From the NCBI RefSeq assembly GCF_900119365.1, contig NZ_FPJO01000010.1, positions 1 to 64,000 on the forward strand: DNA of 64,000 nt, in the 5' to 3' direction. Below the pieces are notes generated by a model. The model made no database searches, was not told the origin of the DNA, and was given only the letters and a program-made list of their open reading frames with translations. This DNA comes from Streptomyces atratus. Lineage in GTDB: Bacteria; Actinomycetota; Actinomycetes; Streptomycetales; Streptomycetaceae. Both the position numbers and the translations under genes were made by a program. Positions 53,073 to 64,000 of this stretch are shown here, one piece after another (within the stretch, counting starts at the first letter, position 1; each line of letters starts with the position of its first letter).

Positions 53073-54667
53073 CGGCGGCCCGCCTCGCCCAGCACCTTGC
53101 GGCGGTAGGCGCGCCAGGAGACCGCCCAGACCGCGGGGTCGTCCAGGGCCTGAGGGCGTACCCGGTGGATGGTCGAACGGTGCGGCGCCGTGCGCACGGT
53201 CTCCGGGTCCTCGTACGCCTCGCGGGCGATCTCCGCGAGGATCGCCGCGTACTCGTCGAGGTCGGCGCGCGTGTAGGACTCGGTCGGCTCCAGCGTCATG
53301 GGTTCCGGCACCACATAGGGGTGGTGGCTGGTCCAGTAGTGGGTACCGAAGTCCGCGGCGCGCAGGCCGATGTCCTCGGAGTGCAGGCCGGTGTCCTCGT
53401 GGAGCTTCTGCCAGCTGTACCGGACCTGCTCGACGCGCGGGCGCCCGGCCGCGTACGGCACGGAGACGCCCGGGATCTGCCGGACCTTGTGGAGCAGGTA
53501 GTTGTTGTTGAGGACGGCCGTCTCGGCGGCGGCCCGCAGACCCTCCGCACCGAGCGACATGATCCAGGCGTAGGCGCGGACCAGGTTCGGCACGACGCCG
53601 TAGAACGGCCGCATCTTGCCGACCGACTCGGGCCGGTCGTCGTCCAGCCGGTAGGTGCCCGACTCCGGATCGAACTCCACGGTCGGGCGCGGGAGATACG
53701 GGGCGAGCTCCTCGGTGACGGCACAGGCGCCCGCCGCCGGGCCGCCGCACGCGTGCGGCGTCGAGAACGTCTTGTGCAGGTTGAAGTGGCACAGGTCGAA
53801 GCCCGCGTCCCGGGCCCGGGTGATGCCGAGGATGCCGTTCGCGTTGGCCTGGTCGTACGAGCACAGGCCGCCCGCCTCGTGCACGATCCGGACGAACTCC
53901 TCGATGCGCGGGTTGTAGATCCCGGTGTCCTCGGGGTTGGTGATGAGGAGCGCCGCCGTGCGCGGGCCGACCGCCGCCCTGAGCGCCTCGATGTCCGGGT
54001 AGCCGTCAGGGTCCGGGTGGAGGGTGATGACCTTGAACCCCGCCGTCTTCGCGCAGGCCGCGTTGGACGGGTGTGAGAAGATGGTCGTGATGATCTCGTC
54101 GCGCTGCTCCAGTTCGCCGCGCGCCGCGAAGTGGGCGCGGATCATCGCCACGTTGGTGTAGATCGCGGCGGAGCCCGCACCCGGCTGGAGCGAGACCCGG
54201 TCCATGCCGGAGATCTCCTTCAGGAGCTGCTCCAGGCTGTGGATGATCCCGAGGACGCCCTGGACCGTGTCCTCGTCCTGGAGCGGGTGCAGCGAAGCGA
54301 TCCGCGGGTCGCGGACGAACTGGTCGTTGACCTTGGGGCTGTACTTCATGGTGCAGGTCCCCTGGCCGACGTCGATGTTGAGGTCGGCGCCCAGAGTCTC
54401 CTGGGAGAGACGCAAGTAGTGGCGCAGGACCTGCTGTTGGGACATCTCAGGCAGGGCGGGCGGTTCGGCGCGGCGCAGGGCGGCGGGGATCGCGGGCCTT
54501 TCGAGGGACGGGTCCGCGGACGGTACGAGAACGCCGCGCTCGCCCGGCGAACCGAGCTCGAAGATCAGCTTCTCGTCCCAGGAGGCCTGCTGGAACCGGC
54601 GCAGGCGCGGCTTGCCGACGATGCGCGCTTCCTCGGGGGCGACGGACACGGGCGCGTGGGCGGTCAC
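53069..54667 (-). CDS. gcvPB: Glycine dehydrogenase (decarboxylating) subunit 2
   Basis: 532 residues, full for the two-subunit P-protein. SSxLxPQAGSGA-like start of the PLP domain (VSLQPGAGSAAIYTN), YDQANANGILG, and the PLP lysine block HFNLHKTFSTPHACGGP. With gcvPA it forms the P-protein that decarboxylates glycine onto lipoyl-GcvH. Overlaps gcvPA by 4 bases. No gcvH or gcvT lies in the window, so partners must be supplied from elsewhere, or the pair does another job. Confidence 0.9.
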   Translation of the reverse strand: MTAHAPVSVAPEEARIVGKPRLRRFQQASWDEKLIFELGSPGERGVLVPSADPSLERPAIPAALRRAEPPALPEMSQQQVLRHYLRLSQETLGADLNIDVGQGTCTMKYSPKVNDQFVRDPRIASLHPLQDEDTVQGVLGIIHSLEQLLKEISGMDRVSLQPGAGSAAIYTNVAMIRAHFAARGELEQRDEIITTIFSHPSNAACAKTAGFKVITLHPDPDGYPDIEALRAAVGPRTAALLITNPEDTGIYNPRIEEFVRIVHEAGGLCSYDQANANGILGITRARDAGFDLCHFNLHKTFSTPHACGGPAAGACAVTEELAPYLPRPTVEFDPESGTYRLDDDRPESVGKMRPFYGVVPNLVRAYAWIMSLGAEGLRAAAETAVLNNNYLLHKVRQIPGVSVPYAAGRPRVEQVRYSWQKLHEDTGLHSEDIGLRAADFGTHYWTSHHPYVVPEPMTLEPTESYTRADLDEYAAILAEIAREAYEDPETVRTAPHRSTIHRVRPQALDDPAVWAVSWRAYRRKVLGEAGRR

Positions 54668-56055
54668 TTGACGATCTCCTCAAGGGTCGCGGCGAGCCGG
54701 TCGATGTCGGCCTTGGTGTGGACTTCGGTGACGCAGTACGCGGCCTCGTGCTCGCCGGTCGGCACGCCACCGAAGATGCCCCGCTCCTTCAGGCCGGCGC
54801 GGATCTCGTCGGCGGTCCCGCCACCCGTGTACCGGACGGTGAAGTCGGCGAAGTGCAGGGCGTCGCCGTACGGGACCTCGACGCCGGGCACCTCCGCGAG
54901 GCGCCTGCGGGCGTACGCGGTGAGCGTGAGGACGGTGTCGCCGATCTCCCGCATGCCCTGCGGTCCCATCAGCGCGAGGTACACCCCGGCCCCGATGCCG
55001 TGCAGCGCGGCGGCCGTACCGACCCACTCCTTGCCCTCCTCGCGCAGTGCGAACGAGGTCCGTTCGTAGGCGACGTCGCCGAAGCCGTACTCGCCCTCGA
55101 TGCTCGTCGGCACCAGGCCGAACAGGCGCGACGGGTACTCGGCGACCAGCCGTTCCTCGTCGCGGGTGGCGATGAAGCCCGCGTTGCCGCCGCCGAAGCT
55201 CTGGTGGAGGCCGAGCGGCTGGATGTCGCCGCAGGTGATGTCGGCGCCGTACGCGGAGGGCGGAGCGAGCACGCCGAGGGTGAGCGGATTGCAGCCCACG
55301 ACATACAACGAGCCGGCATCGTGGGCGAGTTCGGCGAGGCGGGGGAGCGCCTCGTCGACGATGCCGAGCGCGGAGGGCGAGTCCGCGTACACCGCGGCCG
55401 TGTCCCCGGCGGCGAGCGCCTCGCGCACCGCGTCGAGGTCGGCGCAGCCGGTGTCCGGATCGACCGGGATCACCGTCACGTCGTGGTCGGGGCGTACGTA
55501 GTCGCGTACCCGGGAGAGCTTGTCGGCGTCGATCGCGGTGGCGACGAGCACGCGGCGGCGGCCGGTGATCCGGCCGGCCATGCGCAGGGCGGTGCCGGCG
55601 GCCTGGAAGCCGTCGTACACCGGGACGTTGACGACCTCGACGTCCAGCAGCTCGGCCATCATCGACTGGTACTCCCACAGCGCCTGGAAGCGGCCGTGGT
55701 CCTCGTACGGTTCGCCCGCGTACGCCGTGAGGAACTCGCTGCGGTTGACCACCTCGTCCACCACTGCCGGGACGTGGTGTTGGTAGCAGCCGGAGCCGAG
55801 GAAGCTGAGCGCCTGCCGGGTCGAGGTGTTGCGGACGAGCAACTCCTCCATGTGGCGGGTGAGTTCGGCCTCCGAACGCAGCGGGGCCGGCAGATCGAGG
55901 GGGCGGTGCAGCCGGATGCCGTCCGGGATGTCGGCGTAGAAGTCCTCGACGCTCCTGGCGCCGATCTCCTCCAGCATCGCCTGCCGCACGGCCGGGACCG
56001 CGTTCGGGATGTAGGGATGGGTGTAGGTGTGTGCGGAGTCCTGGGGTGACGTCAT
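54664..56055 (-). CDS. gcvPA: Glycine dehydrogenase (decarboxylating) subunit 1
   Basis: 463 residues from ATG 56055; the ORF's 41 upstream codons are promoter. Conserved stretches: YIPNAVPAVRQAMLEEIG, FLGSGCYQHHVPAVVDEVV, EYQSMMAELLDVEVVNVPVY, GDIQPLGLHQSFGG. Subunit 1 lacks the PLP lysine, as expected. Streptomyces usually have a single fused GcvP, so a split copy is notable. Head of the operon gcvPA-gcvPB-kinase-SDR-GntR. Confidence 0.9.
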   Translation of the reverse strand: MTSPQDSAHTYTHPYIPNAVPAVRQAMLEEIGARSVEDFYADIPDGIRLHRPLDLPAPLRSEAELTRHMEELLVRNTSTRQALSFLGSGCYQHHVPAVVDEVVNRSEFLTAYAGEPYEDHGRFQALWEYQSMMAELLDVEVVNVPVYDGFQAAGTALRMAGRITGRRRVLVATAIDADKLSRVRDYVRPDHDVTVIPVDPDTGCADLDAVREALAAGDTAAVYADSPSALGIVDEALPRLAELAHDAGSLYVVGCNPLTLGVLAPPSAYGADITCGDIQPLGLHQSFGGGNAGFIATRDEERLVAEYPSRLFGLVPTSIEGEYGFGDVAYERTSFALREEGKEWVGTAAALHGIGAGVYLALMGPQGMREIGDTVLTLTAYARRRLAEVPGVEVPYGDALHFADFTVRYTGGGTADEIRAGLKERGIFGGVPTGEHEAAYCVTEVHTKADIDRLAATLEEIVK

Positions 56056-56118
56056 GCCGCGCCTTTCGCGTGCGCCGGCTCGGGGGCCGGCCATGGACCA
56101 CAGCAGCAAAAGTCTTTG

Positions 56119-56128
56119 GGTGTACACC
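56119..56128. promoter_or_regulatory. GGTGTACACC palindrome before gcvPA
   Basis: Perfect 10-bp palindrome 64 bases upstream of gcvPA, in the region shared with the divergent ABC operon. GntR/FadR-type regulators often bind T-G-T-A-C-A cores, so it is a candidate site for the operon's GntR protein. Confidence 0.45.
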
Positions 56129-56148
56129 TCTTGACGGCAGCCTCCGTC

Positions 56149-56164
56149 ATTCAGTGTTCTGAAT
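56149..56164. promoter_or_regulatory. ATTCAG-N4-CTGAAT palindrome before ABC operon
   Basis: Perfect 6-bp arms around TGTT, 35 bases before the solute-binding protein start, with a second partial ATTCAGG at 56177. Candidate operator for the sugar operon; no dedicated regulator gene is visible. Confidence 0.4.
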
Positions 56165-56198
56165 ACAGCATTAGGCATTCAGGCTCCAGGAGGCAAGA

Positions 56199-57536
56199 GT
56201 GTCAACAGGACCCACCCGACGGGCCGTTCTGGCCACCGGCTTCGCGACCGCGGCATCGTCCCTGGTCAGTGCATGTGCCATGGGCGGCGCGGGCGGCGGA
56301 CAGGCCCGCGACATCGGCGGCAGGAAGGACGACGAAGGGGGCAAGGTCAGCGGCGGGATCACCGTCTGGTCATGGGACGTGGCCGCCAAGGCCATGAAGC
56401 GCCTGGCCCGCACCTTCGAGGAGCGCCACCCCGGGACCACCGTCGACATCGTCGACATCGGCTACGACAACGCCTACGACAAGATCATTGTGGGCCTGCG
56501 CGGCGGCTCGGGTCTTGCCGACGTCCTCACGGTCTCGGGCAGTCACATGCCGCGCTTCACCGGCAACTTTCCCAGCGGCTTCTACGACCTGACGAGCCTC
56601 GGCGGCCGCTACGGAGGCGACTTCGACCGCGCCGCCTGGCACACCGTCACCGGCAAGGACAGCGCGGTCTTCGCCCTGCCCTGGGATATCGGCCCCTGCG
56701 CGCTCTACTACCGGAGGGACCACTTCCGTGCCGCGGGAGTGGACCCCGCGTCGCTGGTGACGTGGGACGACTACGTGACGGCAGGCGTCCGCATCAAGAA
56801 GGCCACCGGCCGCAAGCTGCTCATCATGGACTCCACGGACGCCGGGATCCTGCCGATGCTGCTCCAGCAGCAGGGCCAGTACTACTTCAAGGGCGGCCGG
56901 GTCGCGCTCGACACCCCGGAGGCCGTGCGGGCCCTCACCCTGATGAAGTCCTTGCAGGACGAGGGTCTCGTCGACTACGAGAAGGGCTGGGACGGACTCG
57001 TCACCGGCACCAAGGAGGGCAAGGCCACCACCACACCCACCGCTGCCTGGTGGACGGGCACGCTCACCGACGAGATGCCGGAGCTGAAGGGCAGGTTCGG
57101 GGTGGTGCCGCTGCCCGGCTTCACCGCCGACGGCATCCGCACCTCCAACATGGGCGGCTCCACGCTCTGCGTCCCCGCGCAGAGCAAGAATCCCCGCCTC
57201 GCCTGGGCGTTCATGGAATTCCTGCTCACCGGCAAGGCCAACCAGGTCTCCATGCTCAAGCGCGAGGGCCTATTCCCCGCCTATCTGCCCGCGCTCGACG
57301 ACCCGTACCTGAGCACGAAGCAGGAGTACTTCGGCGGGCAGGCGGCCCTCGACGTGTTCGCCCGGCTCGCCCGCAACATCCCGCCGGTCGAGTACAACAA
57401 GGACGACGCGAAGGCCACCGACATCATGGTCTCCGCCGTCACCGGCGTGATGCTGCGCGGCAAGGACCCGCGCGCCGCCCTCGACTCGGCCGCGCGGCAG
57501 CTCGCCGCGGCCACCGGCCGCGAAAGGGTGAAGTAG
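56199..57536 (+). CDS. ABC sugar-binding lipoprotein
   Basis: 445 residues from GTG 56199 (AGGAGG upstream). Lipoprotein signal with lipobox LVSAC (Cys26), preceded by RR, so possibly Tat-exported. Family 1 solute-binding protein: ITVWSWDVAAKAMKRLARTF, YRRDHFRAAGVDPAS, AWWTGTLTDEMPELKGRFGV, PAQSKNPRLAWAFMEFLLTG. It delivers an oligosaccharide to the permeases downstream. No ATPase gene is present, as usual in Streptomyces, where MsiK serves many systems. Confidence 0.9.
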   Translation: MSTGPTRRAVLATGFATAASSLVSACAMGGAGGGQARDIGGRKDDEGGKVSGGITVWSWDVAAKAMKRLARTFEERHPGTTVDIVDIGYDNAYDKIIVGLRGGSGLADVLTVSGSHMPRFTGNFPSGFYDLTSLGGRYGGDFDRAAWHTVTGKDSAVFALPWDIGPCALYYRRDHFRAAGVDPASLVTWDDYVTAGVRIKKATGRKLLIMDSTDAGILPMLLQQQGQYYFKGGRVALDTPEAVRALTLMKSLQDEGLVDYEKGWDGLVTGTKEGKATTTPTAAWWTGTLTDEMPELKGRFGVVPLPGFTADGIRTSNMGGSTLCVPAQSKNPRLAWAFMEFLLTGKANQVSMLKREGLFPAYLPALDDPYLSTKQEYFGGQAALDVFARLARNIPPVEYNKDDAKATDIMVSAVTGVMLRGKDPRAALDSAARQLAAATGRERVK

Positions 57537-57540
57537 CCCG

Positions 57541-58467
57541 ATGGCAGTCCCCACCACCTACGACCGGCCCGTCGCCCCCGCCCGTGCCCCGGCCCCGGCA
57601 CGCCGCAGACGCCGGCGCCCCACCGCCTGGATCTTCGCCGGACCCGCGGCCGTCCTCTTCGCGCTCTTCTTCGCCTATCCGCTGGGCGCGAGCCTCCTGC
57701 AGAGCTTCACCACCGAGGACGCCGGCGCCACCCACTGGGTCGGACTCGACCAGTACCGGCGCATGATCCACGACCCCGCGTTCCTGGAGTCCCTGTTCAA
57801 CACCGGGATCATCCTCGTCGTCCAGGTCCCCGTGATGATCGGCCTGGCACTCGTCCTCGCCGTCCTGCTCAACCAGTCCTGGCTGCGCTTCCGCGGCACC
57901 TGGCGAGCGGTCTACTTCCTGCCCGCCGTCACCACACTCGTCGCGTACGCCGTCGTCTTCCAGGTCCTCCTCAAGACCGACGGCGGTCTCGTCAACCAGA
58001 TCCTCGGCGCCGTCGGCATCGGCCAGGTCGACTGGCTCAACAGCCCCACCTGGGCCCGCGTCTCCCTGATCGCCTCCCTGACCTGGCGCTGGACCGGCTA
58101 CAACGCCGTCATCCTGCTCGCCGGACTCCAGTCCATCGGCAAGGAGCAGTACGAGGCCGCGGCGATCGACGGCTCCGGCACCCTGTCCACGTACACGCGC
58201 GTGATCCTGCCGCAGCTGCGCCCGGTCGTCCTGTTCTGCGTGATCACGTCCACCATCGGGACGCTCCAGCTCTTCGACGAGAACTACGTCCTCACCCGCG
58301 GCGGCCCCGACGACGCCACCCTCACCCCGGTCGTCTACCTCTACAAGGCCGGCTTCCAGCAGCTCGACTTCGGCTACGCCGCCGCCATCGCCTGGGTCGT
58401 CGTCGCCCTCATCGCCGCGGTCTCCGCCCTCCAGTACGTCGCCTTCGGAAGGGAGCGCCGCCAGTGA
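57541..58467 (+). CDS. ABC sugar permease (MalF-like)
   Basis: 308 residues. Six hydrophobic segments, the first at about residues 28-48. The EAA loop reads EQYEAAAIDGSGTLSTYTRVILP. Starts 4 bases after the binding-protein stop; overlaps the next gene by 4 bases. Confidence 0.92.
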   Translation: MAVPTTYDRPVAPARAPAPARRRRRRPTAWIFAGPAAVLFALFFAYPLGASLLQSFTTEDAGATHWVGLDQYRRMIHDPAFLESLFNTGIILVVQVPVMIGLALVLAVLLNQSWLRFRGTWRAVYFLPAVTTLVAYAVVFQVLLKTDGGLVNQILGAVGIGQVDWLNSPTWARVSLIASLTWRWTGYNAVILLAGLQSIGKEQYEAAAIDGSGTLSTYTRVILPQLRPVVLFCVITSTIGTLQLFDENYVLTRGGPDDATLTPVVYLYKAGFQQLDFGYAAAIAWVVVALIAAVSALQYVAFGRERRQ

Positions 58468-59317
58468 CCGCCCTCCAGCAGGCCTCCGTACGCATCCACC
58501 CGGCCCGGCGCGCCGGCCGGTACCTCATCCGCCTCCTCCTCGTGGCCGGCGCCGTCGTCAGCCTGGTGCCGTTCCTCTGGATGGCGATCGCCGCGACACA
58601 CTCCACGTCGGATCTGTTCCACTCACCGCCGCCGTTCCTGCCCGGCGGCCGTCTCCTCGACAACCTCGTCCGGCTCCAGGACACCATCGGCTTCGGGCGG
58701 GTCCTCCTCAACAGCGTCGGCATCGCCGTCGTCCACACCGCGCTCAGCTCGCTGATCTCCGCCATGTGCGGCTACGGACTCGCCAAGTACCGCTTCCGCG
58801 GCCGGGGTCTGCTGCTCGGCGCCGTGCTCGCCACGATGATGATCCCGTTCCAGGTGCTGCTCGTGCCGCTGTTCCAGATGATGGCGAGCGTCGGCTGGAT
58901 CGACTCGTACCAGGCGGTGATCCTGCCGTTCCTGGCGAACTCCTTCGGCATCCTCCTGATGCGGCAGAGCTTCGTCGACTTCCCCGACGAACTCCTCGAA
59001 TCGGCCCGGATCGACGGTTCCGGCGAGCTGCGCACCTTCTACCAGGTCGTGCTGCCGTGCGTACGCCCGCAACTCGGCGCCCTGGTCATCTTCACGTTCA
59101 TGGCGCAGTGGAACAGCTTCATCTGGCCGCTGCTCATGCTGAACTCCGAGGACAAATACACCGTGCCCGTAGCACTCAACACCCTCACCGGGCTCTCCCA
59201 TGTCGACTACTCGGGCCTGATGCTCGGCTCGCTCCTCGCCACGCTTCCGCTGATGCTCCTCTTCCTGGTCTTCCAGCGGCAGTTCGTCGCCGGACTCCTC
59301 GGCGGGGCGGTGAAGGG

Positions 59318-59321
<4 letters not shown>
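58464..59321 (+). CDS. ABC sugar permease (MalG-like)
   Basis: 285 residues. Six transmembrane segments; the EAA loop is PDELLESARIDGSGELRTFYQ. Overlaps both neighbours by 4 bases, so binding protein, permeases and glycosidases are made from one message. Confidence 0.92.
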
Positions 59322-63548
<4,227 letters not shown>

Positions 63549-63549
<1 letters not shown>

Positions 63550-63571
63550 GGGACGGGCGGCAACCGTCCCC
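63549..63571 (+). terminator. Hairpin at end of sugar operon
   Basis: GGGGACGG-GCGGCAA-CCGTCCCC, a perfect 8-bp stem starting at the last base of the stop codon. Likely transcription terminator for the operon. Confidence 0.65.
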
Positions 63572-63669
63572 GGATCGGGCGCGGGCAGGGCAGCTGTGCT
63601 CGCGCCCCGTCGATGCGGTGGGCCCTGGACCTCCCGGGTCCGGACCGGCAGGGCCGAACCGCGGCGCGT

Positions 63670-63840
63670 GGCCGCCGCCAGGACCAGGACGATCGCCTCG
63701 GGACCGTAGGCCACCGAGGCCATCGCGTCGAGCGAGAGCGCGGCGAGGCCGGTGAGGGAGGTGAGCTTGTGGCGGGCCCCGGGATCGGGGGGTTCCTCGG
63801 CGCTCGGCGCCGCGCCGGGGTCTGAGGTCGGAACGGACAT
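63670..63840 (-). pseudogene. APC-family permease, N-terminal fragment
   Basis: From ATG 63840 the frame reads about 57 residues of an APC amino-acid permease start (HKLTSLTGLAALSLDAMASV, AYGPEAIVLVLAAA, first membrane segment) and then continues in unrelated sequence. The remaining ten or so segments are absent between here and the glycosidase terminator. A truncated relic. Confidence 0.7.
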
Positions 63841-64000
63841 GTGATGCGCGGTCCTTCGATCGGGTCCGCCCAGCGTGGGCCCGGTCCCGGCCGCCGGAGA
63901 CGGGCACTTGCGCGATCTTGGCGCGGAGCGCCGGACTCTTCGCGCATTCCTGACGCGCGGGGCCGGGGCACGACGGTCCCTGCCCCGTCACACCCGCCCG
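63841..64000. other. No recognisable gene
   Basis: Upstream region of the permease fragment with no further coding pattern. Confidence 0.3.

Overview
The window is very GC-rich, with Streptomyces-type gene content: XRE/DUF5753-DUF397-ATPase triads, paired CBS and universal stress proteins, BioF/B/A/D, a c-di-AMP riboswitch ahead of a cell-wall hydrolase, and many GTG starts. It is best read as a Streptomyces chromosome segment, probably from an accessory or arm-like region, because intact operons alternate with decayed genes, insertion-sequence scraps and internal deletions.

Layout. 0.4-1.1 kb: ribbon-helix-helix antitoxin with a degenerate Fic toxin. 1.1-6.3 kb: methyltransferase and a divergent biotin locus (bioBAD left, bioF right). 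6.3-8.0 kb: DUF397/XRE/ATPase regulatory triad. 8.2-10.2 kb: NlpC/P60 hydrolase behind a ydaO-type riboswitch, then a ClpP paralogue lacking the catalytic His. 10.4-41.1 kb: a DosR/OsdR-type dormancy island with universal stress proteins, CBS/BON proteins, two cyclic-nucleotide-binding proteins, a group 3b-like [NiFe]-hydrogenase operon with its protease, multicopper oxidase, DUF1876, a DevS-like sensor kinase, an Rv1733c-like membrane protein, a metallo-beta-lactamase-fold nuclease remnant, zinc alcohol dehydrogenase, a GH65 phosphorylase wreck, an ATPase and PEP synthase. 41.2-45 kb: two antitoxins with missing or broken toxins, a phosphotransferase, and a Rieske gene cut by an IS4 remnant. 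45.1-47.8 kb: urease operon with a ureC-ureF-ureG deletion. 47.8-56.1 kb: epimerase, acyltransferase, broken DUF4032 gene, and a five-gene operon with two-subunit glycine decarboxylase. 56.2-63.6 kb: carbohydrate ABC transporter with GH42 and GH63-like glycosidases. The right end holds a truncated APC permease.

How it fits together. Seven copies of a palindrome, (G/T)GG(A/G)CC-N4-GG(C/T)CC, lie in front of dormancy-island genes, several in divergent promoters. They suggest one response regulator of the DevR/OsdR class coordinating hydrogen metabolism, stress proteins and PEP synthesis. The matching kinase is present (26600-28330) but no response regulator gene is in the window. The island is eroding: a second hydrogenase large subunit, a second sensor kinase, an Hsp20, a hemerythrin and a tandem universal stress protein survive only as fragments. 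The last of these is split by a 533-bp non-autonomous transposon with 24-bp terminal repeats and a perfect 10-bp target duplication.
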